Shown in pieces: positions 54,388 to 63,900 of a DNA stretch of 64,000 nucleotides (positions are counted from its first letter, which is position 1; the number at the start of each line of letters is the position of its first letter). The position numbers and the translations under genes are program-made. Source of the DNA: Aureitalea marina (GTDB lineage Bacteria; Bacteroidota; Bacteroidia; Flavobacteriales; Flavobacteriaceae). Under the pieces are notes generated by a model. It was not told where the DNA came from. It saw nothing but the letters and a program-made list of their open reading frames with translations, and did not search any database. Location of the stretch: contig NZ_MQUB01000001.1 of NCBI RefSeq assembly GCF_002943755.1, positions 2,034,501 to 2,098,500 on the forward strand, written 5' to 3'.

Positions 54388-55242
54388 ATGAGAACCACAT
54401 TCCTACCCTGGTTGGTATGTGTTTGCCTTTTAGCAATCACTACTACCCAAGCCCAACGTGGTACCCGTATTGGTTATGTCGATATGGAGTACATTTTGGA
54501 GAACGTTCCTGATTACCAGGAAGCCAAGACCATGCTGGATGGACGAGTACAGGGATGGAAGCGGGACATCGAACGGATGAACCAGGAGATCGACCAGATG
54601 AAATTGAACCTGGCCAACGAGCGGGTTCTGCTTACTCCGGAACTGATCGAAGAACGAGAAGAGGAGATCCAGATCAAGGAAGAAGAGATGTTGGAATATC
54701 AGCAAAACCGCTTTGGCCCAGGCGGAGACCTGGACATTCAAAGACGGCAGCTGGTCCGACCCATCCAAGATCAGGTTTTTAACATCGTTCAGGACATAGC
54801 CGAAAGCAGGAAGTATGATTTTATCGTAGATCGGTCTACAGACCCATCTATGCTATTCGCAGCCAAGAAAAACGATGTGAGCGAGCAGGTGATCAGACAG
54901 ATCAACCGTGCAGCCAAACGAGAAGAGGTCAGCTCTAAAAAGGAGAAAGAAGAAGTTGAAGCACGTGATGCATTGACTGTAGAAGAAGATGCGGCCATCA
55001 CCGAACGCGAAGAAGCTGTTCAGGCGAAAAAAGATGAAAGAGAAGCTCTTTTGGAGGAACGTCGCCGGGTAAGGGATTCTATCAAAGCTGCTCGGAAAGC
55101 AGAATACGATGCCCGCCGGCAGAAACTGATTGAAGATCGTCAACGCCGCAAGGATTCGATCGAACAGGCTCGCCAAAATGGCAACAACCCGCCAGATGGT
55201 GAAGGTGAAGGAGAGGACGGAGATAACGGAAATGGCTGGTAA
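54388..55242 (+). CDS. OmpH/Skp-like periplasmic chaperone with long charged tail
   Basis: 284 residues; signal peptide ends TTTQAQ. GYVDMEYILENVPDYQEA is the OmpH start; a coiled coil follows. After about residue 180 comes an added 100-residue highly charged tail (EEREAVQAKKDEREALLEER, QRRKDSIEQ) ending in an acidic Gly-rich GEGEGEDGDNGNG. It holds unfolded outer-membrane proteins for BamA. The tail is unusual for Skp, which is about 160 residues. Confidence 0.88.
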   Translation: MRTTFLPWLVCVCLLAITTTQAQRGTRIGYVDMEYILENVPDYQEAKTMLDGRVQGWKRDIERMNQEIDQMKLNLANERVLLTPELIEEREEEIQIKEEEMLEYQQNRFGPGGDLDIQRRQLVRPIQDQVFNIVQDIAESRKYDFIVDRSTDPSMLFAAKKNDVSEQVIRQINRAAKREEVSSKKEKEEVEARDALTVEEDAAITEREEAVQAKKDEREALLEERRRVRDSIKAARKAEYDARRQKLIEDRQRRKDSIEQARQNGNNPPDGEGEGEDGDNGNGW

Positions 55243-55295
55243 GCCCAAGATTTAACTAAATAAACACCCTAAATAATTCTATTTAAATTATTACA

Positions 55296-55808
55296 ATGAT
55301 GAAAAAGTTCAGACTTATCGCGGTAGCTGCAATGCTGTTTTTTGGAGCAACTACCCTGACTCAAGCTCAAGACAAGGTCGCTCACATCGATACCCAGGCG
55401 CTTGTTGAAGCAATGCCTGAGATGAAAGCTGCCGAAAGTCAGCTGGAAAAACTGCAGAAGACCTACGATACTGAGATCAAGGCTATGGCCAAGGAATTGG
55501 ACGCCAAACTGAAGCAGTATGAAGTAGAGGCAGAAAGCAAGACCGAAGAAGAGAACAGAAAGCGTTTCGAAGAAGTACAAGGTATGCAGACCAACATTGG
55601 CGCCTATCGTCAGCAGGCCCTGCAGGATCTAGATCAGAAACGAGTAGATCTTTACACACCGGTTCTGGAAAAAGCCCGTACTGCCATTCAGAAGGTGGCT
55701 CGTGCCCAAGGGATCCAATACGTATTTGACTCAACTCAAGGTAGCGGAGTCATCTTGGCCGACGGAACAGACCTGATGGCCGATGTAAAGAAAGAACTGG
55801 GAATCTAA
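55296..55808 (+). CDS. OmpH/Skp family periplasmic chaperone
   Basis: 170 residues, a standard-size OmpH: signal peptide to LTQAQ, then KVAHIDTQALVEAMPEMKAA and a long coiled coil. ATG 55296 is followed by a second ATG codon. It is a paralogue of the gene just upstream. A 7-bp inverted repeat (AATAATT/AATTATT) lies in its leader. Terminator behind it. Confidence 0.92.
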   Translation: MMKKFRLIAVAAMLFFGATTLTQAQDKVAHIDTQALVEAMPEMKAAESQLEKLQKTYDTEIKAMAKELDAKLKQYEVEAESKTEEENRKRFEEVQGMQTNIGAYRQQALQDLDQKRVDLYTPVLEKARTAIQKVARAQGIQYVFDSTQGSGVILADGTDLMADVKKELGI

Positions 55809-55832
55809 GTCGAGTCCCACCACAATACTAAG

Positions 55833-55864
55833 CTGCCCATCGGAAACGATCGGGCAGTTTTTTT
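55833..55864 (+). terminator. Terminator of the bamA-ompH operon
   Basis: CTGCCC-ATCG pairs with CGAT-GGGCAG (one bulge) around GAAA, followed by TTTTTTT. It ends the operon, 14 bases before the murI GTG; murI would then need a promoter in or after the hairpin. Confidence 0.85.
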
Positions 55865-55877
55865 ATCTTGCAAATCC

Positions 55878-56669
55878 GTGAAAAAAACTGCTCCCATTGG
55901 CCTTTTTGACTCCGGGATCGGGGGAACCTCCATCTGGCAGGAGGTACATACTCTCCTGCCACAAGAGAATTCCATCTACCTGGCAGATAGTGCTCATGCC
56001 CCCTATGGAGAACGCAGCAAGGAAGAAATCATCAACTTGAGCAAAAAGAATACCGAGCTGCTAATTGATCTAGGTTGTAAGTGTGTAATTGTGGCTTGCA
56101 ATACGGCAACAACCAATGCAATTTCCACACTAAGAGCAACCTATGAGATTCCTTTTATCGGTATAGAACCTGCTATTAAACCAGCAGCCAAGAGCAGCCG
56201 TGTTAACCGTATAGGAGTTTTAGCAACTCAGGGTACGCTGAGCAGTAGTCTGTTCCACACCACCGCACTGGATCATACCTCAGGGGTGGAAATGATAGAG
56301 GTGGCGGGGATCGGATTGGTACAACTAATTGAATCGGGGAAACTGTATAGTCCTGAGATGACAAGACTACTGACCAACTACAGTACGCGGTTCAAAGAAG
56401 CAGAAGTAGACCAGGTCGTACTGGGCTGCAGTCATTATCCCTATTTGATCCCGCAACTGCAAGAATTACTGCCAGATAATATCCGCATAGTGGATTCTGG
56501 CGAGGCGGTAGCAAGGCAGGTCAAGAACGTACTTACTCAATCCGATTTACTCAATACTGAGCTCCAAACTCCTGAATTGCAATTTTATAGTAATGGTGAG
56601 ATCGAGGTACTGCGGAATATTTTAACAGGCGTAACTGATCCGCTGAAGGTGGATTTTTTGGAGTTTTAA
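55878..56669 (+). CDS. murI: Glutamate racemase
   Basis: 263 residues from a GTG. FDSGIGGTSIWQ opens it. The catalytic pair is Cys74 (VACNTATTN) and Cys184 (LGCSHYP). It supplies D-glutamate for peptidoglycan. It follows the bamA operon and is separated from it by the terminator. Confidence 0.95.
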   Translation: MKKTAPIGLFDSGIGGTSIWQEVHTLLPQENSIYLADSAHAPYGERSKEEIINLSKKNTELLIDLGCKCVIVACNTATTNAISTLRATYEIPFIGIEPAIKPAAKSSRVNRIGVLATQGTLSSSLFHTTALDHTSGVEMIEVAGIGLVQLIESGKLYSPEMTRLLTNYSTRFKEAEVDQVVLGCSHYPYLIPQLQELLPDNIRIVDSGEAVARQVKNVLTQSDLLNTELQTPELQFYSNGEIEVLRNILTGVTDPLKVDFLEF

Positions 56670-56922
56670 AACTTACTCCCTCGCTTAACGCTTAACCCTT
56701 AACGGCTAACACATTTTTCCACCTTGGGGCCCCTATTCCCCTTCCGGGGGCAAATTAATCCTTATCCATATCGATGCCAAGAACAACTAAAACTGATGTA
56801 GTCAATTCATAAATTGTGTAGTCCAGATTCTTGTAAAGCCCCTAGGTAGTAGGTAGTAGGTAGTAGGTAGTAGGTAGTAGGTAGTAGGTAAAGTAAGTTT
56901 TTCCTTGCTCACTGCTCACCGC
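56670..56922. repeat. Spacer with heptamer array and microrepeats
   Basis: Contains CGCTTAAC/TTAACGG microrepeats (56683-56711) shared with 27628-27660, a CCCC-TTCC-GGGG hairpin, and a GTAGGTA heptamer repeated about seven times at 56843-56890. No gene is supported. Confidence 0.75.
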
Positions 56923-57447
56923 TCACTCTTCACTAAACCAACTGGAATATTTCACATAGTTATTGGCGATCCGATCGATCTCTCCTTCGATCAACTCCGC
57001 AGAGATGTCCTTTACCTTTTTGGCTGGGACCCCGGCATAGATCGTTCCGGACGGTACATGCGTGCCTTTGGTCAATACGGCCCCTGCTGCAATGATGGAA
57101 TTAGACTCCACCACACAATCGTCCATCACTATACTTCCCATCCCGATCAGTACATTATCATTGATCGTACAGCCGTGAACGATAGCGTTATGGCCGATGG
57201 ACACGTTATTGCCAATATTGGTTGGTGACTTCTGGTAGGTGGCATGGATCACCGCACCATCCTGTACATTGACCTTATTGCCCATTTTAATGTAGTGAAC
57301 ATCGCCACGGATAACGGCATTGAACCAAACACTGCATTGATTTCCCATCACAACGTCTCCCACGATAACGGCATTGGCCGCCAAATAACAGTCATCTGGT
57401 ATCTGAGGACTCTTGCCTCTTACGTCTTGAATAATTGCTTTTGACAT
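56923..57447 (-). CDS. Gamma-carbonic anhydrase family protein
   Basis: 174 residues, a left-handed beta helix with hexapeptide repeats. Metal-type histidines occur in GDVHYIKMGN and NVSIGHNAIVHG. It belongs to the gamma-class carbonic anhydrase-like (YrdA/PaaY) group; carbonic anhydrase activity is not certain. It starts one base after the response regulator stop, so all three genes form one operon. Confidence 0.88.
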   Translation of the reverse strand: MSKAIIQDVRGKSPQIPDDCYLAANAVIVGDVVMGNQCSVWFNAVIRGDVHYIKMGNKVNVQDGAVIHATYQKSPTNIGNNVSIGHNAIVHGCTINDNVLIGMGSIVMDDCVVESNSIIAAGAVLTKGTHVPSGTIYAGVPAKKVKDISAELIEGEIDRIANNYVKYSSWFSEE

Positions 57448-57448
57448 A

Positions 57449-58180
57449 CTACTCGAAATATGATAACAGTTCTTTCTTCCGGGCAGGACTAACCATGATC
57501 TCCTTGCCGTTATTCAACACTACACTACCTCCCTTTCCCTTCCGGTATTGGGTTATGGCTCCCACATTGACCAGATAGGATTTATGCACACGGACAAATC
57601 CATTACCATTTAAAGCATCTTCGAAATACTTCAAGGTCTTGGAGACCAATTTCTTCCTGTCCGTAGTGAAGATATGGGTGTAATTATCGTCAGCCTGGCA
57701 ATAAAGAATATCTCCAATTTCCAATACTTCAAATCCCGATTGAACCGGTATGGTCATCTTGCCCGATGTAACCTCAGATTTTGGCTTAAGGACCTTTTCA
57801 GCCAATTCGGCCTCCTTCTGCCTAATGGCCTTGACATAGTCTACCGCTTCGATCAATTTGTCGATCGATATGGGCTTGAGCAAATAGTAGGCAGCATGAG
57901 CGTTTAATGCGTCAATGGCGTACTGATCATAAGCCGTAACAAAAATGGTCTCAAAGCTGCGCTCTCCAACTTGATCCAGCAGATCAAAAGCATTTCCATA
58001 AGGCATTTCTACGTCCAAAAAGACCAGATCAGGGCTTGTACCACGGATCAGTTGCAGGGCCTGTTCTACATTTTCCGCCTCGCCCAAAATCTCGACCTGT
58101 GGGCAGTATTTCCCCAGATAACCCTTTAAGATCTCCCTGCTGGTAGCCTCGTCCTCTACGATAATGGTCTTCAACATCAT
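57449..58180 (-). CDS. LytTR-type response regulator
   Basis: 243 residues. Receiver domain with phosphoacceptor Asp56 (LVFLDVEMP) and the acidic pair VEDE near the start. LytTR DNA-binding domain in the last 100 residues (ADDNYTHIF, FVRVHKSYLVN). Adjacent to its histidine kinase with zero bases between. Targets are unknown. Confidence 0.93.
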   Translation of the reverse strand: MMLKTIIVEDEATSREILKGYLGKYCPQVEILGEAENVEQALQLIRGTSPDLVFLDVEMPYGNAFDLLDQVGERSFETIFVTAYDQYAIDALNAHAAYYLLKPISIDKLIEAVDYVKAIRQKEAELAEKVLKPKSEVTSGKMTIPVQSGFEVLEIGDILYCQADDNYTHIFTTDRKKLVSKTLKYFEDALNGNGFVRVHKSYLVNVGAITQYRKGKGGSVVLNNGKEIMVSPARKKELLSYFE

Positions 58181-60388
58181 TTAGTCTTTCTTTAAAATTA
58201 AGGTAACCTGGGTGCCACGACCGTCACTTTCCAGATCGGATATGGAAACATCCACTTTATCGCTATACATCGTATTGAGGATGGCGATTCGCTTCTTGAT
58301 ATTCCCCATACCTTTGGAATTCTGTTTCTTTTGATGGTCTGTTTTCAAAGCTTTGGAGTGTTCTCTACCAATGCCGTCATCCTGTATCAACACCTCTACT
58401 CGTTCAGTGTCCAGTTGGCGGAAACGGATCAACAGATTGCCCTTTTCTTCTTTATATCGCAAACCATGCCATACCGCATTTTCTACATAGGGTTGCAACA
58501 ACATAGGCGGAATCACAAACTGATCAACCTGCAAGTTCGGGTCCACCTCGAAGTGATAATCAAACTTATCCGTAAACCGAAAGTGTTCCAACTTCACATA
58601 GAGTTGCAAAAGCTCGATCTCCTTGGCCAGGGGAATAAAATCCTCTTCACTGTTTTCCAACACGGCCCTCATTAGTTGGGAGAATTCGCTCAGGTAACGA
58701 TTTGCCGCACGCTCATCACTTTGAGCGATATAGCTGTTCACTGAATTCAGCGCGTTGAAGATGAAATGCGGATTCATTTGAGTACGCAAGGACTTCAGAG
58801 CCAGGAGGTCGTTGGCATAACGTTGCTGTCGTGCTGTTTTACGCTGTGTAAAAGCCGTATAAAGCAGCAACAACGCAATAACTACCAAAGAGCCTATGAT
58901 CCACTTTTGTATCCTATTGTTCTTTTGGATCAACTCCTGGTTGTCTACGGCCAGCTGATACCGACTCTCGTTCAGCTCTCTCTCGTTCTCCAGACTGATT
59001 ATTCGATTTTGCCGAAGCGTGATCTCCCGGTTAAAACGAGCCGCCTGAGACAGTTCCTGTTCCTTCTGAATGTAGAGCTCGTCTACCACCGAAACATATT
59101 GCTGATAGGTTTGAGCAGCCTTATCCAGGTCGCCAAGATCGCGGTAGATCTCCGAGAGCTTCCGTGTGGCATCCTTTTGGACGATCAGATCTTGTTTCTG
59201 ATCGGCTTCGGAGATACTCTTCTCCAAGAAGGGGATCGCTTCGTCGTATTTATCCTGGGCTACATAAGCATTCGCGATCTTATAATTCTGATTTTGGACC
59301 GTCAAGGGATTAATGCCATTGGCATCGATAATTGAATCACCGATCTCCTCTATATCGTCTAAGGCTTCTTGCCGCAGCTGAATCTCTTTGTCAAAATTCT
59401 GATTGGAATTGTAGAAGTCCGCAACTCTGTTCTTTTCGGCAGCAGACCGCCTGGTGTTCTCTCTTCCCGCCAGGTCCAGGGAGTTATCAAAGAAGGTAAT
59501 GGCCTCCTCCAGCTTTCCTTCCTGTGCATAAGATTCCGCGATTTTGGAATTCAGGTCGGTAATCTTGGGTGTAATTTGCCTGGAATTGGCAATCCGAAGC
59601 CCTAACTGATAATTCTTCAAGCTCTGTAAGGGATCTGAGATGGAAGCATATACATCACCCAAACCTTCATACACTTCAATTTGCTGGTAGGGACTAAGTT
59701 CCAGGTCAAGCAGGCGTTCAAACTCGCCAATACTTTCCTGGTAATTCCCATTTTGACGAAAATTATCAGCCAATTTGATGCGTACGGCCTTGTCTTCTGC
59801 GTATTCCAGGCTGCGTTTGTAATTGGAAATGGCCAGGTCATTTTGACCCCAAAAGGCATTGATATCGCCCAGAGTTGAAAAGGCTATGGCATTGCGGTCA
59901 TCATCTCCACCTCCTTGTATGGATTCCAGAGCCAGGGTCACAAACTCTATGCTCCTTCCAGCATCGGATCTCAAATAGGCCTTGGCAGAGTCAATTGCAG
60001 TTTCAAACCCCAATGGATTGCTCGCTTGTTCTGCCAGTTTCTTTTCTGTTGAGGCAAGGGTTGGAATAGGCTCAGCCCGGACCATGACCCGTTGTCTGTC
60101 TACCACCTGATAGTAAACCGTTTCGAAGGCATCTGAGCGGAAGATCAGTTCGTCACCCACCGATGCACGGATGCTAAACTCTCCAGCCCTATTGGTCGTG
60201 GTGTATTCCTTACCGGCAATCTCCACATTGACCTTGTCAATAGGTTGATCGGTTTCCATATCCACCACCTCTCCCTTGAGCATAAAGGTAGCTGGAGCCT
60301 CCAACTCTACACCGATCCCGGACTCCTCCTGGGCGCAGAGTTGTGAAGCAAGTGATAGAAATGACAATATGAATAAACAAAGCCTCAT
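58181..60388 (-). CDS. LytS-type sensor kinase with TPRs and CarboxypepD-like start
   Basis: 735 residues. Signal peptide; then a beta-sandwich of the carboxypeptidase-regulatory type (VDMETDQPIDKVNVEIAGKE); then about 380 residues of TPR repeats in the periplasm; one membrane helix (IIGSLVVIALLLLY); and a His_kinase/HATPase pair with NPHFIFNALNS (phosphorylated His near residue 540) and DDGIGRE. It senses an envelope signal through the TPRs and phosphorylates the LytTR regulator. The N-terminal sandwich is a less usual addition. Confidence 0.9.
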   Translation of the reverse strand: MRLCLFILSFLSLASQLCAQEESGIGVELEAPATFMLKGEVVDMETDQPIDKVNVEIAGKEYTTTNRAGEFSIRASVGDELIFRSDAFETVYYQVVDRQRVMVRAEPIPTLASTEKKLAEQASNPLGFETAIDSAKAYLRSDAGRSIEFVTLALESIQGGGDDDRNAIAFSTLGDINAFWGQNDLAISNYKRSLEYAEDKAVRIKLADNFRQNGNYQESIGEFERLLDLELSPYQQIEVYEGLGDVYASISDPLQSLKNYQLGLRIANSRQITPKITDLNSKIAESYAQEGKLEEAITFFDNSLDLAGRENTRRSAAEKNRVADFYNSNQNFDKEIQLRQEALDDIEEIGDSIIDANGINPLTVQNQNYKIANAYVAQDKYDEAIPFLEKSISEADQKQDLIVQKDATRKLSEIYRDLGDLDKAAQTYQQYVSVVDELYIQKEQELSQAARFNREITLRQNRIISLENERELNESRYQLAVDNQELIQKNNRIQKWIIGSLVVIALLLLYTAFTQRKTARQQRYANDLLALKSLRTQMNPHFIFNALNSVNSYIAQSDERAANRYLSEFSQLMRAVLENSEEDFIPLAKEIELLQLYVKLEHFRFTDKFDYHFEVDPNLQVDQFVIPPMLLQPYVENAVWHGLRYKEEKGNLLIRFRQLDTERVEVLIQDDGIGREHSKALKTDHQKKQNSKGMGNIKKRIAILNTMYSDKVDVSISDLESDGRGTQVTLILKKD

Positions 60389-60583
60389 GGACTGTAAACA
60401 TACATACTTTAAGGGGTTTTTAGAAATAGGTTACAGGCCAAAACCACCGGAAACAGGACCAAAATGACCCTTTGGCTAATCGTATTATTCGCTTTCCTCA
60501 TTCAAACGGACAGTTCCCTCAATACGACTATTTATGGCAGAATTCTCGCTGTAGGTTAGGTGTCAAATACTAAATCATTCATC

Positions 60584-61735
60584 ATGAAAAATTGGAAAAC
60601 ACTGGCATTAGCCTTTTCACTTCTGGGTTTGGTCGCATGTAAAGCCGAAACTGAAAAACCCATCGCCCAACTGGCCGAGATCGAAAAATCCCCTATTACA
60701 AAACAGCATTACATACGCGTAGCCCTGCTGCTGGATACCAGTAACAGTATGGACGGACTTATAGACCAGGCCAAAGCTCAACTCTGGGAGATCGTTAATG
60801 AACTCTCCTATGCTCGCTGCCGTAACCAGCGTCCTGATCTGCAAATCGCACTTTATGAGTACGGAAACGACAACCTCAGCTCAGGAAGTGGATATATCAG
60901 GAAAATACTCGGGTTTACCTCAGACCTGGACGATCTCTCCAAGGAATTATTCTCTCTGACCACCAATGGTGGTAGTGAATTCTGCGGTACGGTCATACAA
61001 GCCTCTCTGAAGGATTTGGACTGGGGTAATGATGACGATGATCTGAAGATGATCTTCATTGCAGGTAATGAGCCTTTCACCCAAGGCAATGTAGACTACA
61101 GGGACGCGGCCTCCATGGCCAAGGAGAAAGATGTGGTGGTTAACACCATTTTCTGCGGTGATTACCGTCATGGAGTGGATACGCATTGGCAAGATGGTGC
61201 CCGCTTGACATACGGAGACTATATGTCTATTGACCACAACCGCCAAACTGTTCATATCGACTCTCCTTACGATGACCTCATCCTTCAGCTAAATATAAAA
61301 CTGAACAAAACCTATGTTCCCTACGGTATTCGTGGAAAAGAGAAGGTGGCCATTCAGGTTGCCCAAGATGCGAACGCAGAATCTTACGGCAAGGCCAATG
61401 CCGTGGGCAGAACCATCAGCAAAGGATCCAAATTCTATAAGAATAGCAGCTGGGACTTGGTAGATGCCATGGAGGAAGAGGCAATCGTCATCTCGGATAT
61501 AGAGTCTGATAACCTGCCCGAGGAATTACAGGACATGAACGAAGAGGAACTTACCGAGTATGTGAAAGAAAAATCTGCCGAGCGCGAGGCTATTCAAAGT
61601 GAGATCAACGAACTGAACGAGAAGCGTCGGAAATTTGTAGCCGATAAGAAGAAGGCTACGGACAACGGACTGGAAAGTGCCTTGATCAATGCCTTGAAAA
61701 AACAAGCCGGTAAAAAGAACTATACCTGGCAATAG
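60584..61735 (+). CDS. von Willebrand factor A lipoprotein
   Basis: 383 residues; lipobox Cys19. MIDAS signature D51-x-S53-x-S55 (LLDTSNSMDG) with further acidic residues (GNDDDDLK). A coiled charged C-terminal region follows (about 310-383: EREAIQSEINELNEKRRKF). It is exported, anchored and likely binds a partner through the metal site. Not near a known T9SS or MoxR operon. Confidence 0.85.
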   Translation: MKNWKTLALAFSLLGLVACKAETEKPIAQLAEIEKSPITKQHYIRVALLLDTSNSMDGLIDQAKAQLWEIVNELSYARCRNQRPDLQIALYEYGNDNLSSGSGYIRKILGFTSDLDDLSKELFSLTTNGGSEFCGTVIQASLKDLDWGNDDDDLKMIFIAGNEPFTQGNVDYRDAASMAKEKDVVVNTIFCGDYRHGVDTHWQDGARLTYGDYMSIDHNRQTVHIDSPYDDLILQLNIKLNKTYVPYGIRGKEKVAIQVAQDANAESYGKANAVGRTISKGSKFYKNSSWDLVDAMEEEAIVISDIESDNLPEELQDMNEEELTEYVKEKSAEREAIQSEINELNEKRRKFVADKKKATDNGLESALINALKKQAGKKNYTWQ

Positions 61736-61783
61736 GCAGCTGCCGCAGGCCTTTGGGTTTATGTTTGTTCCCGGAGGCCTGTT

Positions 61784-62788
61784 CTAATTTATGGCCGGAC
61801 AGTCGCAATCGTACGGTTCCCGGCTTTTGCCAAAGTCGTATCCCAAGGTAAGCTGATGAAATCCGCCACTATCAAACCGAACATTGCCAATCTGATAAGA
61901 ATAGGTATAGGCGAATAGGAAGTTCTTGTAATTCACTCCCAATACCGGAGTGATATATTGCAGTCGCTGATCCTCAATAGCTGTTCCATCCACATATTCC
62001 GCCCCATCGAAACTGGAACGATAGGACAATCCGCCCCACAGGGTCCCGAAGTCCAGGGTTCTGTAAACTTTGGCATTGATATCAACAAAAGATTCACCGG
62101 TACGTTCTACCAACTGGAACATCGCAGAAGGTTCTATATCCCAATCCCCTTTATCGATCAGGTAAGCGGCAGACAGTATATAGCGTCTCAGGTTACTGGA
62201 TTCAAATTCTTCCGTAAAATTATTCCTGTTCTGAAGCAGCACATTCTTTACCGTAAAATGTCCAGAGAAGTTGAGGTAGTTGTAAGAGGCTCCAATATCG
62301 ATATTGAAATAGGAACTACTTTGAAGGACACCGGAGATAACCGGGTCAAAATCGTTTATATCAAAGGAAGATTCATCCAATTGCGATTGTACCAATCCTA
62401 CATTGATTCCGAAGGAGAGTTGATTCAGATCTACCGGGGATCTGGAGAACATGATGTGGTGAGCATAGGTTAGATAACCACCGGTCTGGGAATGGAACCC
62501 GTTCTTATCGTTAAAGACGATACCCCCTATTCCCGATTGTTCTCCAATCCGCGCATTAACCGAAAGGGTCTGCATATTGGGAGCCTCGTTCTGATCAAAC
62601 CACTGTTGACGAGCAGTCAATCGGATCTGATTTCGAGCTGCGGCACCAGCCATGGAAGGGTGCAACAAGTATAGGTTATCCGCAAAATAGTCGTGGTAAA
62701 CCGGAATACCCTCTTGGGAATGCAACAAGCCAATCCATCCAATAAAAAAAATGGCGAACGCTCCTCGAAAATTAATGGGTGCTTTCAT
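61784..62788 (-). CDS. PorP/SprF family type IX secretion membrane protein
   Basis: 334 residues, signal peptide to HSQEG. The family motif is visible: YHDYFADNLYLLHPSMAGAA and LTARQQWFD near the start, then alternating beta strands of an outer-membrane barrel. PorP/SprF proteins anchor type IX secreted proteins to the cell surface. Stands alone; its usual partner with a C-terminal surface domain is not next to it. Confirms Bacteroidota. Confidence 0.92.
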   Translation of the reverse strand: MKAPINFRGAFAIFFIGWIGLLHSQEGIPVYHDYFADNLYLLHPSMAGAAARNQIRLTARQQWFDQNEAPNMQTLSVNARIGEQSGIGGIVFNDKNGFHSQTGGYLTYAHHIMFSRSPVDLNQLSFGINVGLVQSQLDESSFDINDFDPVISGVLQSSSYFNIDIGASYNYLNFSGHFTVKNVLLQNRNNFTEEFESSNLRRYILSAAYLIDKGDWDIEPSAMFQLVERTGESFVDINAKVYRTLDFGTLWGGLSYRSSFDGAEYVDGTAIEDQRLQYITPVLGVNYKNFLFAYTYSYQIGNVRFDSGGFHQLTLGYDFGKSREPYDCDCPAIN

Positions 62789-62894
62789 TTAGATCCTAAA
62801 TATAAATCAATCAAAGGAACGCTCGGGTAATCGCTTATCGGAATTGACTTATTAGGTTAACGTAGCGGTCTGTTCGATAATTGTTAATTTGTAG

Positions 62895-62922
62895 TTGATA
62901 GCGCCAATCTTTTGTAATTTTG
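62895..62922 (+). promoter_or_regulatory. Promoter of the Nfu gene
   Basis: TTG at 62895 and TAATTTTG at 62915-62922, 17 bases apart, fit the -33/-7 Bacteroidota pattern. The start codon follows 18 bases later. Confidence 0.7.
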
Positions 62923-62940
62923 CAGCAAAGGAAAAATGCT

Positions 62941-63849
62941 ATGAAAGATCAGGGGATACAGATCCAACCGACCTCCAACCCATCCATTGTAAAATTTGTT
63001 ACGGATCGCTTTCTAACTCAGGCAGAAAGCTTCGAGTTCGGCAATATTGACGAGGCAAAACCCAGCCCGTTGACACAACAGTTATTTTATCTGCCTTTCG
63101 TTAAGACGGTCTACATTTCTCAGAATTTTGTCGCCATCGAAAAGTTCGATATCGTCCAATGGGAGGACGTGCAGGAAGAAGTAGCCGATGCCATTTCTGA
63201 CTACCTGGAATCCGGACAAGCTGTTGTTAACACCGACCAGGCTCCTAAGAAAATTCCGGTGACTGTCTATGCGGAGAGCACCCCAAATCCAGGTGTAATG
63301 AAATTCGTGGCCAACAAACCATTGGTCGACGGAACCTTCGAATTCAAGAATATCGAGGAGGCAGTTCATGCTCCTTTGGCGAAAGAATTGTTTGGATTTC
63401 CCTTTGTGAAAGAGGTCTTTATCAGTTCGAACTATGTATCGGTGGCCCGCTACAATGTGGTGGAATGGGAAGAAGTGATCATGGAGTTACGGGAATTCAT
63501 TCGCTCCTACCTGGAAAAGGGCAAAGAGATACTGTCCGATGCAGCACTCGCTCAAAAGCCCGAAACCGGTGTAAACGGTTCCACGCCGTCCTCTCAACGA
63601 GAATACAGCGATATCGACCAGGAGATCATGGCCATATTGGACGAATACGTAAAGCCAGCAGTAGCTGGTGATGGTGGCCACATCGCCTTCGATTCTTTTG
63701 ATCCCAACACCCAAACGGTACGGGTGATCTTGCAAGGGGCCTGCAGTGGTTGTCCTTCTTCTACAGTGACCTTAAAGAATGGTATCGAGACCATGCTGCG
63801 CGAGATGATGCAAGGTCGTGTAAACCATGTGGAGGCCATTAACGGTTAA
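62941..63849 (+). CDS. NifU-like (Nfu) Fe-S protein with duplicated N-domain
   Basis: 302 residues from ATG 62941. Two tandem Nfu_N domains (about 8-95 and 105-195), each with the NPSIVKFV/NPGVMKFV start, a PLTQQLF/PLAKELF helix and a PFVKTVYIS/PFVKEVFIS strand, precede a NifU C-terminal domain with CSGCPSS (Cys ligands) near residue 265. It carries Fe-S clusters to target proteins. The duplication is common in Bacteroidota. Confidence 0.92.
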   Translation: MKDQGIQIQPTSNPSIVKFVTDRFLTQAESFEFGNIDEAKPSPLTQQLFYLPFVKTVYISQNFVAIEKFDIVQWEDVQEEVADAISDYLESGQAVVNTDQAPKKIPVTVYAESTPNPGVMKFVANKPLVDGTFEFKNIEEAVHAPLAKELFGFPFVKEVFISSNYVSVARYNVVEWEEVIMELREFIRSYLEKGKEILSDAALAQKPETGVNGSTPSSQREYSDIDQEIMAILDEYVKPAVAGDGGHIAFDSFDPNTQTVRVILQGACSGCPSSTVTLKNGIETMLREMMQGRVNHVEAING

Positions 63850-63875
63850 GTCAAAACGGCTTAACTGAAAAAGGT

Positions 63876-63883
63876 TATTTTTG
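63876..63883 (+). promoter_or_regulatory. -7 promoter box before the right-edge lipoprotein
   Basis: TATTTTTG, a perfect TAnnTTTG, 17 bases before the ATG at 63901. It sits after the Nfu stop, with little room for a terminator. Confidence 0.6.
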
Positions 63884-63900
63884 GACTCAATCCCGGCATT

